A stretch of DNA of 64,000 nt from Penicillus capitatus (Eukaryota; Chlorophyta): positions 2,294,001 through 2,358,000 of the forward strand of contig OZ287694.1 of NCBI GenBank assembly GCA_965649825.1. Reading direction: 5' to 3'. Position 1 is the stretch's first letter. Each line of letters starts with the position of its first letter. Shown piece after piece: positions 54,746 to 64,000 of the stretch. The position numbers and the translations under genes are program-made. The notes beneath the pieces were generated by a model. The model ran no database searches, was not told the origin of the DNA, and worked only from the letters and a program-made list of their open reading frames with translations.

Positions 54746-57060
54746 CATGACGGTGTGACTCGCGTGACGCGTGGTGACGCGAATGCTCTTGGCGAACGGC
54801 TTGAAGCTCTCGGAGAACGTCATCAACCGTGACAACTTCATTCTCGGCCAACGGTCGTAGCAAGACAGTGCTTCCAGACACCAAACCAAACTACGTGCAT
54901 TTGGCGTCAGATCTCGGCCACTCTTACACAAAGTACCTCTCTCGCTGTCTTCTGAAAAGCGCGGATCTGTTTTGCGTGGTTCTCGACGTCCACGATGAAG
55001 AAAGCGCACTCCATGTCTTGCAGTTTATCGCACAGACGGTACAGGTCGTCGAAGCAGATGGAATGGAGTTTTGTATTCGCATCTGCCACGATGCTCCCAC
55101 AGTACTCCACTCTGTGCTCTCGAGGATTCAAGAACATACAAAACAGCAACACCATAGAAGGCGGCGAGCATCGCACTAGCTGATCCTCTTCGCTGGTATG
55201 CTTGTAGAGCGTGACGACACGACAATTGTCGATATCTCTCTGTTCAGATAGCTCACACAGACGGAAATCGAGTTCCTCTAATGTGTCCAGAAGAACGGCT
55301 CTGGAAAAGACCCCGTTCTTCTTTCCGCATAGCAGCCAGAATGTCGTCTGGCGTGGATCCCATCTCAGCTGTTTCTGTATCTGCACCATTTCGCCATGAT
55401 CTGGATCTCTGTTACTTAAGTGTACCTTCCGTTTGACCGTCTTCAGCGACTCGTGTGGTGGGAAGAGGTTGAGTTGGCTGCCCGATACGTCGAAGAGATG
55501 GACGGATCCAAAGTTTCGAACGTGGTTTTGGATGTGACTGTCCGCGATGGATACGATCACGACACGTGTTTCGAGCTGATGGAACGTATCTGCCAATCCA
55601 GACGTTGATCCGATAAACGAAAGGCGTATTCCAAACTTCAACCAGCCGTCCAGGGCAAAGGAAGGACAGTCATTGCTCTCTCCATACGGCTCCGGAAGAT
55701 CGAAAACAAACGGAATCGTCCTCTCTTGCGATCCTTGATGCTCTGCAAACAACACAACACTTCTATCGACACTATTCCCCATCTCTCCATAGAATGGTGC
55801 GAAGGCCGATCTCTCGTGGTTGAGTAAATTGCTGCTATCGATTGGATATGCTGCTCACTTTGAATAGAGCTCAGTTCCGGAAAGGATTGGTCGATAAGGA
55901 CGGCTTTACTCTCGAGCAACTGGCATTCGGTGCTGGACAGATCCATGACTTCGAGCTTCATACGCCCGTGACCACCTGCGTTGTACAGAAAGAGACCCCT
56001 GAACAGCAGAACCTTTTCTCGGAAATCCATCACAAGCGACAGTAGACCAGATCTTCCCACGGGAGAGAAATCTGCCAGCCCAGAAGAATGCCTCTCTTGA
56101 ATATGGCTTCAATCGCCACTGAACACCATCCGCCATCGAGATCTCACTTACTTCGCATTTCCTTACCACGCAATACGTTTCTGTCTGTCCTTCATGTACG
56201 TTGAGTTCCTCTTCGTCTGACGCGTACAGTTGCATGAGGAACGAGGCCACAAAGAATCCGCTCGAATTGGGCTGAGCTTCTGCAAAGGTGCCACCGTAGA
56301 GGCCGTTCTGCTGAAGAAGCGTCGATGGTCCTGTCACAGCGAAATGGGGACATACACGGACGGGTATTAACACTCGATCTGCCTGACCAGGAATGCGGAC
56401 AGGTTTTATCATCATCCAACAACAACGAAGGGGCGTTTCTGTGATGACCGAACTCCGCAAACGCCAGAGCGCCTCGACGCTTCCGTTCTCCTTGGCCGTC
56501 ACACATGCTGACCTGCACGTCACATTAACATCCTTGTCACAGTGTGCGTGCGTGCGTGCGTGCGAGATCTCGTTTGTCGAACCAGTCGTATCCCAAAGCT
56601 GAAAGCGTTTTTGTCACGAGCTGCTCTCCAGGCCTTCTTAAGAGGCTCTCGTGTACATAGACCTGCGTCGATGTGAATAGCTGACGGATCGTGAGGGGAC
56701 GGGAGGGAGTCTACGAAGAAACAGCTGGTTCGACCAAAAACGACGTGTGCGCCCTCTGCGTACGGAACGCCGTTGCACTCGCCGCGCTCTCCAACAAGAG
56801 CAACTCATTGACATTCATGGAACCGTGTGCGTCTTGTTGCGCACGACTGACTCACCATACGCCAACGCCATCTCTGTAGACGGGTGACGAAAGAGCAAGG
56901 ATACAACGCGCTTGGTCAGGTTTGTTCAGGAGACAGACGAGCACGACACCGTGCAGCCCACGGATACCCTGTCACATCAGCTCGATCATGCTCCCTGCCG
57001 TCAGCGTGGAGATGTGCCGGTCGTTTACGACTTCACTAATGCGTCTCATGACATCGTCAA
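54719..57060 (-). CDS. USP7 ubiquitin-like-domain family protein, copy E (possibly fused to a RING)
   Basis: From the 5' side: VDDVMRRISEVVNDRH (about 57010-57060), GLHGVVLVCLLNKPDQARC, NELLLLESAASATAF, VHESLLRRPGEQ with LSALGYDW, then SACVTAKENGSVEALWRLRS, RCCWMMIKPVRIPG, LLQQNGLYGG and DGWLKFGIRLSFI. The ubiquitin-like pair is VVIVSIADSHIQNHV, FWLLCGKKNGVFSRAVLLDT and MVLLFCMFLNPREHRVEYCG. The last exon has VSGSTVLLRPLAENEVVTVD and ELQA. Exon borders agree with the other copies, including the W codon of GYDW split by an intron with GATGTGAC-like sequence. About 620 residues without the RING. It is the most diverged copy and the only one followed by a RING. The first exons are tentative. Confidence 0.6.
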
Positions 57061-57322
57061 CGTGATGCGTGACGTCCGACGATGACGCATCCGTGCAGTG
57101 AAGGGACGACAATATTAGCTTTCTCAACATTCCATTCTATTTCTGTCTCTCTCTACGAGCCGGCAACGGAAACGAGTCGTCGTCTAACATGCGGTCGTCT
57201 TTCGGTAATCGATCGATTACCATACCCCTGTCGCGTTCACACAGCGCGACAGTCAAACAGGACATAGGGTGTCGAACGGGATACAGGACGAAATCAAAGT
57301 GAACGAGTATCATGTGTCGCCG
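57061..57322. other. Intergenic between divergent copy E and promoter module
   Basis: Probably holds the promoter of copy E. No gene seen. Confidence 0.4.
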
Positions 57323-57540
57323 GGCGATGTGACTCTGTCTTGTTTCTGAGGGTCCATGTTTCAGGGGGGTGCTGGTTGAATCATCCGAGGCCCTTTTCTC
57401 TGGTTCTGGTGCTAGGATGATTCACCTACCGAGTCACGTCGCGTCACCATGGGACTATATAATGCACAATCTGACCTTTGTTTCACCTTCTCCGAACACT
57501 GTAACAAGTCTTCCGCTGTGAATCGTTTGGTGCGGCACTT
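57323..57540 (+). promoter_or_regulatory. Recurrent promoter-like module, copy 3
   Basis: GGCGATGTGACTCTGTCTTG, a G-rich block, CTCTGGTTCTGGTGCTAGG, GATTCACCTACC, the TATA element CTATATAATGCACAATCTGA at 57454, then the block ending AGTCTTCCGCTGTGAATCG. From the TATA onward it is almost identical to the copy at 58521-58754. It is followed at 57553 by an ATG (MDRKAFL) with a GT donor after seven codons, which may be the first exon of a plus-strand gene not assembled here. Confidence 0.65.
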
Positions 57541-58096
57541 CCGCGCGACATCATGGACAGAAAAGCCTTTCTGGTACGCTAACTGTCGGGATCGCTGTAA
57601 CGATGCGCTTCACACGAATCGGCTCTCAGCGCGAACGACGACGTGAACGCACGCTCAGACCGCGAACACAGGAATACGAGTTAATTAAATGATACTGTCG
57701 CGTTTAAGTACTCGCGGTAATTGGGGATTCCCTAACCTCAAGAGCAACAGCTGTGAACTCCTGCCCACGTTCAACAACCATCAGTCTACCGTTATTGCAA
57801 CAGCAGGTCAGAGGCGAACACCCGTCGCGACCGATGGTCAGCGCGCCAGGGTGGTTCTTCGCCGACGCAACCGTTCTGATGGCTGTGGCGGGCGACGTGA
57901 CATCTGCATATCCGACACTAACTACTCTTACTTTCCTTGATTCCGTCTCTGTTGTACTGACCTATTAACGGTGCAACTGGTAGTGTCGAAGGATCTCTTG
58001 CAGTTCCCTGAGAAATCATGGAGACGGAAAAGATCTCGTTCTTGGGTTAGGCGTGGTAGGTGAAATATAGAACGACTTGTGTGACCACGACGAACG
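57541..58096. other. Unassigned stretch after promoter module 3
   Basis: Plus frames at 57689-57940 and 57753-57968 overlap each other. No gene can be assembled. Confidence 0.3.
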
Positions 58097-58617
58097 ATGA
58101 CACTCGGAGGCGTACTTCTCTGCGCACAGTTCCGTGAGCACGCCGCCTTAACACTGCTCCACTTCCGACCCGGCAGTCGCGAAGCGAACAGTCGTTGAAA
58201 TCTTCAAAGCAAGGATTTCTTGGCGTGCTTTGCCTTGAAACCTCTCTGCACAGATCGGCATCAACTTTCTCCAAGTGATTGCGGCGGCGGCCGTCATCAA
58301 TGTGGACTGGACGACTTGGATGCTCTCCTTACTCTTCACTGCAGGTGTGGCCGTATCTTCTGAGTTTGAGAATCGTTCGCTGACGGTCTCTCGCCGTGTC
58401 AACAGACTTTCTAAGCGGGGCTGCCACTGTAGGAATAGCGCTCTCCATCGATTGCCTGTTCTATCTGGACGACGATCCTCCGAGATCGGTTCTGCGATCC
58501 ATCGTCCATCTTGTCGCCGAGCGATGTGACACTGCCTTGTTCTGTGAGGGTCAACCGTGCGAGGGGGTGCTGCCTGTCTTGTCAACTGCGTCTTGGGACG
58601 CCTTTCTCTGGCCCTGA
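58097..58617 (+). CDS. Possible membrane protein fragment
   Basis: Joining three plus-strand pieces by GT-AG introns gives a start at ATG 58097 (MTLGGVLLCAQFREHAALTL). Then comes IGINFLQVIAAAAVINVDW with TTWMLSLLFTA, then after an intron (GTGTGGCCGT to TCAACAG) FLSGAATVGIALSIDCLFYL and DDDPPRSVLRSIVHL. The pattern resembles the C-terminal multi-pass region of large protist membrane proteins (INFLQVIxxxxxxNVDWP). It runs into promoter module 4 and may end there by chance. No N-terminal extracellular part is seen, so this is probably a fragment. Confidence 0.3.
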
Positions 58618-58754
58618 ACACGAGCTGACTCACCATTCTAGAAGGGTTACGTCAGCAGGCGACTATATAATGCACAATCTGAGCCTTGTTTCACCTTCTC
58701 CGAACACTGTAACAAGTCTTCCGCTGTGAATCGTTTGGTGCGGCGCTTCCGCGG
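58521..58754 (+). promoter_or_regulatory. Recurrent promoter-like module, copy 4
   Basis: GCGATGTGACACTGCCTTG, GAGGGGGTGCTG, CTCTGGCCCTG, TGACTCACCATTC, TATA element CTATATAATGCACAATCTGA at 58662, and the same start-site block as copy 3. It points toward family copy F, which begins about 0.9 kb downstream. Confidence 0.65.
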
Positions 58755-59655
58755 TGACAGTGTTACGGGCTTGTGTCGCAATGCGGCAGTGGGCATTCGG
58801 ATCCGTCCAATCATCCAGATGCCACTTCCGGTGTCTGAATCACGCCACATTCCTTCCCAAACGATGGGTTTTTTCCTTTTGATGAATCGGCAGTGTGTCT
58901 TTTGTTTTTACATCGCACATGAACGCCTGCTAAATGAATCGCAAGCGTCCGAAAAGGTCTGCTGTTGGGAATTGGGTATCTTGTTGTTTTTCATATTGTT
59001 CCTTTGACTGGCAATCAAAGTGCCGACAGTTTTTGCCAAACCCTTCAAATGACTGACGAACCACAGCAAAGTCTTGACCTTGTCGATCGTCAGTGAGAAA
59101 GTAATGGGTGAATGGTACGAACGAAGAATTATTGCATGACAGCATCGGACTTACGAGAATTCGCTGTCGGCATTCACACTCGTCAAGAAATAAACGAGTG
59201 GTTCGAAGAGACCGACCTCTCAGTCGCAACAAAGAGCAGTGAACAAAGGAATCCGTCCACATAAATGTTCCGTCGATTTTGAGATTTGTATGGCATTTTG
59301 GGAAACCTGAGTCCTAAACAGCTTCTTTTTGTTGAACGTGTGATTTCGAAACCAAAAAAGTTCTGTGTCCGTTTGCAGGAACCGAGAGCAATCCGGTTGT
59401 TTTGATGGCAATGTTGCCATTGTCGGTGTATGATGAACGTCCTTTATTTGAAGTTCGATGATACGTACTGCGATGAATCAATCAATCCTCTATCGACGAC
59501 GCCCAGTCTGCGAAGATGCTGACATGGTGCACTGAAGTGCGTCCAGCTGCAGATCAGTCATCACAACATTGTCACCATTCAAAAGTGAAGAGGCACAGCC
59601 GTGGACATTTGATTGCCATTCAAACACTCTGTGCTATCCTCCATCTACAGAATCA
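58755..59655. other. Between promoter module 4 and copy F
   Basis: Should contain the 5' leader and probably early exons of copy F. HLIAIQTLCAILHLQNQ (about 59610-59655) is conserved with the equivalent place in copy A. A clean gene model was not possible. Confidence 0.3.
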
Positions 59656-62136
59656 ATGATCATCGCCAATAAGGAAAGCCCCACAAAGATGAAGACTTAC
59701 TGTCTGGCTCGTATCAGCGTGAAATAGCGACTGTTTGACGCTGTCGTCGTTGTCTGTTCAGTGGAACGCTCATGTGGACTGTATTCAGCCATCGATGGGT
59801 AGCTGTCGTTTGCCATCTGGCCGTTCTAACGTACGACAGAACGCGTCAACTCAGCGACAGCGACAAGTTCATTTGCTTTTGCGGACGCGATTCGTACAGT
59901 GTCGCGTTTGTGACTTCAAGAAGCTTTGCAAAACCGTCCTGCCTCACACTCTTTGTTTCCTCGTGGACACGGATGGGAATTTCGCAGCGTAAGTCGCCCA
60001 AACATTTCGCCTTTTCGAACAATGCCGAAACGTGTGCCTCGAAGACGACGGTGTTCTGAGTTATAGCCCCAATCGCGGGGAGGACTTGGAAATCAGATAC
60101 GCCTTGAACAGCATCGAGGAGTCTGAAAACCAAGGCGTCCTCACGGTATGTCTTATTACGTGGTTGTCGTAAACATCGCGTTCGCCTCTACTGTGACAGG
60201 TCCATTTGGTCGGGGTAAAAAACAATCTTGTGAGAAGATGTGAAAGGGTATGCGAAACAGATAAGATCTCTTTCCTGGGATACGACTGGCACGACCACGT
60301 TAGAGACGTCTCAACACTCCTGAGGCTTTTGTGTGACACACAGGACTGTCTGTCTGACTGTCGACTCTCATTACGAGACCTATGTATCCTGGCACTTGCG
60401 AAGTTCAGTCCGCGGTGGACGGTCGCAGAGAGGCTACTGGACCATACAGAAACCTCATTTTATTCCGGGTTTCTTTCCTGTTCGAGATGCCTCTAACTAA
60501 TTCGTTGAATTTCGTTTAGCGCCATTCACCACGTTTCAGCAGAATGGTTACTATGGGCATTTCCATACAGACACACAGACGGTTTTTAAGCACGGCCTAC
60601 TTATTGAGAACCGTGTGCTGTTAAATCAAGAAGAGGAAGAGGAACTCGCATTTCATCACAGCACATGCGATCTCAACTATGTGGTACGGTCCCGTCGAAG
60701 CAGCAGAAAAGTTTTTCGCAATCGCAGTCGTGTTTGCAGTGGTGGTTGAAACCGCAATCGGAGGAACAGGTCTTTCGAACGACTACACTCGAATCTCCTT
60801 TTTCTGATGCTCAATGGTACTTATTGATATTCGCCTTCTGTTGTACGAAGGCTAAAGAAACTGCTTACTATCGCCTTTTCAGGAAAATCTATGTGTACTG
60901 CTCATTTGGAGAAGACAGTGAGTTGGGGTTTCGTATCGAGAATGATCATGCATGCAGCTCTAACTCGATGGAATGTCGGATTCTCCTTATCGAGCAATCT
61001 TCTCCTGAGTTGAGTTATAAGATGGGTAAGTATACGTACGTCTAATTGCTGTCCAATCAAACAAAGTGAAGAATCAAATCTGTACGCGAAGAAGCGAAAC
61101 GTGCATTTTGGATATGGAACTGCAGAGCAATGGGTCGTTCGTAACAAATGTGTGTTTGTAGAGGATCGAAGACTAGACAAGGGACCTGGTTCAGATCCTG
61201 TCTTTCAATTCGAAGGATCCGGACAAATAGATTTAAACTCCTTCATGCTCGATGGATGGTTGAAGCTTGGACTGCGTCTTTCGCGTGTGAGGTCCGACGA
61301 ATACGTAAAGGACGAATACTTTTCGAAAGTGCCACAAGTCAGGATCCAAGTGCTCAAAGACCATCATATAAGAAAGAACGTCGCGTCAAATGCCTCGACG
61401 GATGTCTTCTGCATTCCCATCGGTTGTATTTTCTTCTGTCCTCCCAACAGATCGCTGAAGGCCGTGAAAAACATGGTATGCTCTAAGCAACTTACAATGG
61501 ATACAGAAGATCCTGGACAATTTTTAGATTCAGAAAGATGCTCAACTGGATTCATCTGAATCGATAGTTTGGCTTCTTAACGCAAAGAGAGATGGTTCTT
61601 TCTCGAAGGCAGTGTGTGTGGACGCATTGGAGGAACTCGACTTTCGTCTTTTAGAGTTAAGTGTGGACGGAAAGGAGAGTGCAGAGCGTACAGTTACTTT
61701 CTACTTTCGACCGACAGGCAAGCTTCTCGATGCAAATCGTCCACAAGACAGCGTCCTTCTCTTCTGCATCTTTATGGATCCGCGAAAAAAGAAGATGAAA
61801 TACCTTGGGAGCGTTGTCGTCGATGAAGATGCCGGACTCTATTCCGTCTGCTTCGGCGACATCTGCTCACTGGATGAAAGAATGACACATACAGAATGTT
61901 GCTTTTTCTGTGTGGATCCCGAGGATCGCATCTCACAGATCCGTATATTCCAGAAGACACTTAAACAAGTGCGTCTCTGTCCTTAGTGGGATGAGTGGGA
62001 ACATTCAATGCAGAGTGAGGTGATATCTGGAAGTGTGTTCGTCGTGAGGCCAGTAGTGGACAACGAGGTTGTGAGTGTTGCTAAAGTTCGGGGAGAACTG
62101 CAAGAATTGCGCGCCGATCGTCATGGCCAGGCGTGA
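59656..62136 (+). CDS. USP7 ubiquitin-like-domain family protein, copy F
   Basis: Inverted near-duplicate of copy A and the easiest copy to read. ATG 59656 (MIIANKESPTKMKTYCL), then CDFKKLCKTVLPHTLCFLVD, NRGEDLEIRYALNS, DKISFLGYDW (the intron after it is GC-AG), TVCLTVDSHYETYVSWHLRS, YWTIQKPHFIPGFF, FQQNGYYGHF and HGLLIENRVLL, WWLKPQSEEQVF, CRILLIEQSSPELSYKMG and FMLDGWLKLGLRLS. The ubiquitin-like pair is IQVLKDHHIRKNV with CIFFCPPNRSLKAVKNM, IVWLLNAKRDGSFSKAVCVD and SVLLFCIFMDPRKKKMKYLG. The last intron (AAACAA|GTGCGTCTC to CAATGCAG) leads to SGSVFVVRPVVDNEVVSVAK, stopping at 62134-62136. About 600 residues. No catalytic protease domain seen. It lies downstream of promoter module 4 and upstream of module 5. 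Confidence 0.7.
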
Positions 62137-62203
62137 CGATGTGCGTTGAGGCTGTCTCTCTTTATGCCTAGTGGACGAATGTGTGTGTCGGCAAGATTGA
62201 GGT

Positions 62204-62430
62204 GCTGATGTGACTGTCTTGTGTGGGAGGGGGCCACCTTGCTCTGGGACACTCGGGGTCGTGTCATTTGAGGTTTTAGGCCGAGAAGAGACCTTTTTCT
62301 ATGGTCCTGGGGCAGTACTGAATCACCTGCCTAGACATGTCGCATCACAACAAGGGTATTTAAAGGGACAATCCGAACCATGTTTACCTTGCTCCAAACA
62401 GTCTGTAAAGTCTTCCGCTGTGTGAATCTT
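62204..62430 (+). promoter_or_regulatory. Recurrent promoter-like module, copy 5
   Basis: GATGTGACTGTCTTGTGTGG, GGGACACTCGGGG, a TTTTTCTATGGTCCTGG block, TGAATCACCTGCC, a TATA-like GGTATTTAAAGGG at 62354-62362, and the start-site block with AGTCTTCCGCTGTG. It begins less than 70 bases after the stop of copy F, so it belongs to the next gene to the right. Confidence 0.6.
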
Positions 62431-63294
62431 TCGTCCGGCCCGATCTCCGACAGTGTGACTGCGCAGTTCGTCCGGCGAGGCGATTCCTGCATAAGGATCG
62501 AGTCAAACCAAAAATATCCATCTTCAACCAAACCCTCCACGGAACCGGTTCCCAAAATCCTGTTACTAGTGTCGTTCGTCATTTGGTTCGAACACTTGCG
62601 GATGGAAACTCCTTCGAAGTCAACCGACAAAATCTCCAACGTAAAGAGATGGATGGTAGTTGAGCACCCTGTGCGTTGACGCATCAAGCGACGAGACAAC
62701 AAGAGAGGGTGTAAAAATGCAGATTCGATCGTCAAGGAAGAACAACGAAGGGAAGCACACTCGGTGCCTGCTGAATGTTGAATTTCTCGAAACGGCAGCT
62801 GCGAGTCACACCTGCTTGGGGGAGTGTTAAACCACTTACTTGTCCATAAACTCGATGAAACCATCCATCCTTTGTTCATTTATCCAAATCGCAGATCTGT
62901 CAACGTCACGAAGAAAGACGCGAATGTCTGCTGCAGATGGGGAAACCCGAACTGGTTTTTGCTTGTCGCCGACATCATATGGCGGGAGAATCGATTCCTT
63001 TTATGCGAACCTGAAAAGACAATGCGCAGAGCAGCAAAGCAGATCTCCAAGCCTCGATTCTTAGCGTCAAATAAAAGGAGACATCCCTCTGGTTTGATCG
63101 GCACTAAAGAGACAACTGCGTCGACGGAAGCAAAAAAACAGCGTCCAAGTAGCTGGCTTCCTGTGTCCTTCCTCGCGAGAAGTATAGTCAGTCTCTATGT
63201 GTCACGAATGTACGACAGACACTTCCCAAAGCCCAAAGACAAAGCATAGAGAATCAAACTGTTGATATAATCAATCGCGCATGCTTAGAAAACA
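62431..63294. other. Region downstream of module 5; possible plus-strand gene
   Basis: A plus frame at 62824-63249 (141 codons, e.g. NPNWFLLVADIIWRENRFLL, Lys/Arg-rich second half) could be an exon of the gene driven by module 5. No family recognised; a competing open minus frame covers 62331-62879. Confidence 0.3.
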
Positions 63295-63640
63295 TCAACC
63301 GATCGTTAAACGCGAGCAAAACAAGAACTCATGCGAAACGTAGAGAATGCCATTACATAACATCAGCTTTGTTCGATTTATATGAAACGATATTATGTTA
63401 ATCCAGCGACAGCGCCGGTTGAGAAACAGCCAGTTCGACTTATATGCATCGAACTCATTCACGTTGACAGAGATAACAACAAGCAGCAACAGGCCTACAA
63501 CACACACCGAAAACGAAAACAGAGAGCTGGCGTGGGAAAGAAAGAACCACGTTGCCTATGAGACACTAGATGAAAAAACATGCCATAACATGTCGATTGC
63601 AATACAAGCCGCACGCAGTCAGGGGAGGAACGCGGCTCCA
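63295..63640 (+). repeat. Dispersed ~350-bp repeat, copy 2
   Basis: Same orientation as 16020-16385. Best conserved over GAACTCATGCGAAACGTAGA, GAATGCCATTACATAACAT and GGAAAGAAAGAACCACGTTG. Confidence 0.7.
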
Positions 63641-63649
63641 CTCGTCTTC

Positions 63650-64000
63650 GGCTTGCCTAGTCTTGGTCTTCTGCCTTCACCTTCTTGGTCACTTGCTTGG
63701 TCTTCTGCCTTGCTTGGTCTTGGTCTTCTTCTTCGGCTTACCTTGTCGCCTTCGCCTTGTGCCTGGTCTTGCTTGGTCATCTTCTTATCTGGGGTTGCTT
63801 GGTCTTTGGTCTGGTCTTTGGTCTTCGGCTTGCTTCGCCTTGTGCCTTATTGGTCGCCTTCGCCTTCGCCTTCGCCTTCGCCTTGGTGCTTGGTGCTTGG
63901 TCGCCTTCGCCTTCGCCTTGGTGCTTGGTCTTGGTCTTGGTCTTGGTCGCCTTCGCCTTCGCCTTGGTGCTTGGTCTTGGTCGCCTTCGCCTGGTTGCTT
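63650..64000. repeat. Short-unit minisatellite (CTTCGC / CTTGGT units)
   Basis: Interleaved hexanucleotide-type units CCTTCG and CTTGGT, with GGTGCTTGGTCTTGG blocks, run to the end of the window. On the minus strand the units would encode Lys-Ala and Lys-Thr repeats, as in basic histone-H1-like tails, so it may be a coding repeat of a gene that lies outside. No stop-free model can be shown because the window ends inside it. Confidence 0.75.

Noticed and set aside
59440-59500. KFDDTYC-like reading that recalls the end of a USP catalytic domain (KFDDxxV)
   Set aside because: The upstream 700 bases show no Cys box, no GGHYVVY-type motif and no consistent frame. The homologous place in copy A does not conserve KFDD.
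62331-62879. Minus-strand 182-codon frame
   Set aside because: It runs antisense through promoter module 5, has no splice or family evidence, and competes with plus-strand readings.
63650-64000. CRISPR-like array
   Set aside because: Units are contiguous hexamers without unique spacers; a minisatellite explains it.

Overview
The window is nuclear DNA of a unicellular eukaryote, an alga or protist that I cannot place further. It carries a core eukaryotic gene set (proteasome alpha subunit, eIF3h, Atg18/WIPI, EBP2, a cytosolic carboxypeptidase, an ABC1 kinase). Nearly every gene is cut by very short GT-AG introns, mostly about 25-80 nt, that I could define by joining conserved protein segments. 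An Alfin1-like PHD protein, an organelle-type HflX GTPase and a ciliary-type carboxypeptidase fit a flagellated alga or a relative of one, but this is inference. A 100-N scaffold gap (33313-33412) is followed by about 3 kb of unmistakably bacterial sequence (33413 to about 36450). It is AT-rich in its second part, has no introns and looks Bacteroidetes-like. It is most simply contaminating or chimeric sequence joined into the scaffold.

1-15.8 kb is dense housekeeping DNA: a WD40-ankyrin-TRP-like channel (-), eIF3h (+), Atg18/WIPI (-), a Dicer/RIG-I-type helicase domain with degenerate ATPase motifs (-), EBP2 (-), PSMA4 (+), a cation/Ca2+ exchanger (-) and a spliced unknown gene (-). 16-19.8 kb is accessory: a dispersed repeat, an acidic orphan protein and two copies of a promoter-like module. 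19.8-31.3 kb returns to housekeeping: cytosolic carboxypeptidase (-) with a small coiled-coil gene nested antisense in its one long intron, HflX (-), Alfin1-like PHD (-), a B41-unrelated CRAL-TRIO-2/BCH protein (+), ABC1/ADCK kinase (+), and a coiled-coil protein with EF-hand-like C-terminus (-). Pieces of patatin-like phospholipase genes in scrambled order then lead to the gap.

From about 36.45 kb to 62.1 kb lies the unusual part: a fast-evolving family of at least six copies (five on -, one on +). Their C-terminal halves resemble the two ubiquitin-like domains of USP7/UBP12 (the ICP0-binding region), but I find no ubiquitin-protease catalytic domain. One copy is interrupted by a 1029-bp TA-flanked inverted-repeat transposon whose removal exactly restores the reading frame. 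Another copy runs into, or overlaps, a 70-residue MDM2-type RING finger. A recurrent roughly 220-bp TATA-containing module (five copies at both ends of the accessory regions) looks like a shared promoter. Degenerate AT-rich relics and a Nop14 C-terminal gene lie between the copies. The right end is a Lys-Ala/Lys-Thr-type minisatellite.

The octamer GATGTGAC (or its complement GTCACATC) recurs far more often than chance, mostly inside introns and at the start of the promoter modules.
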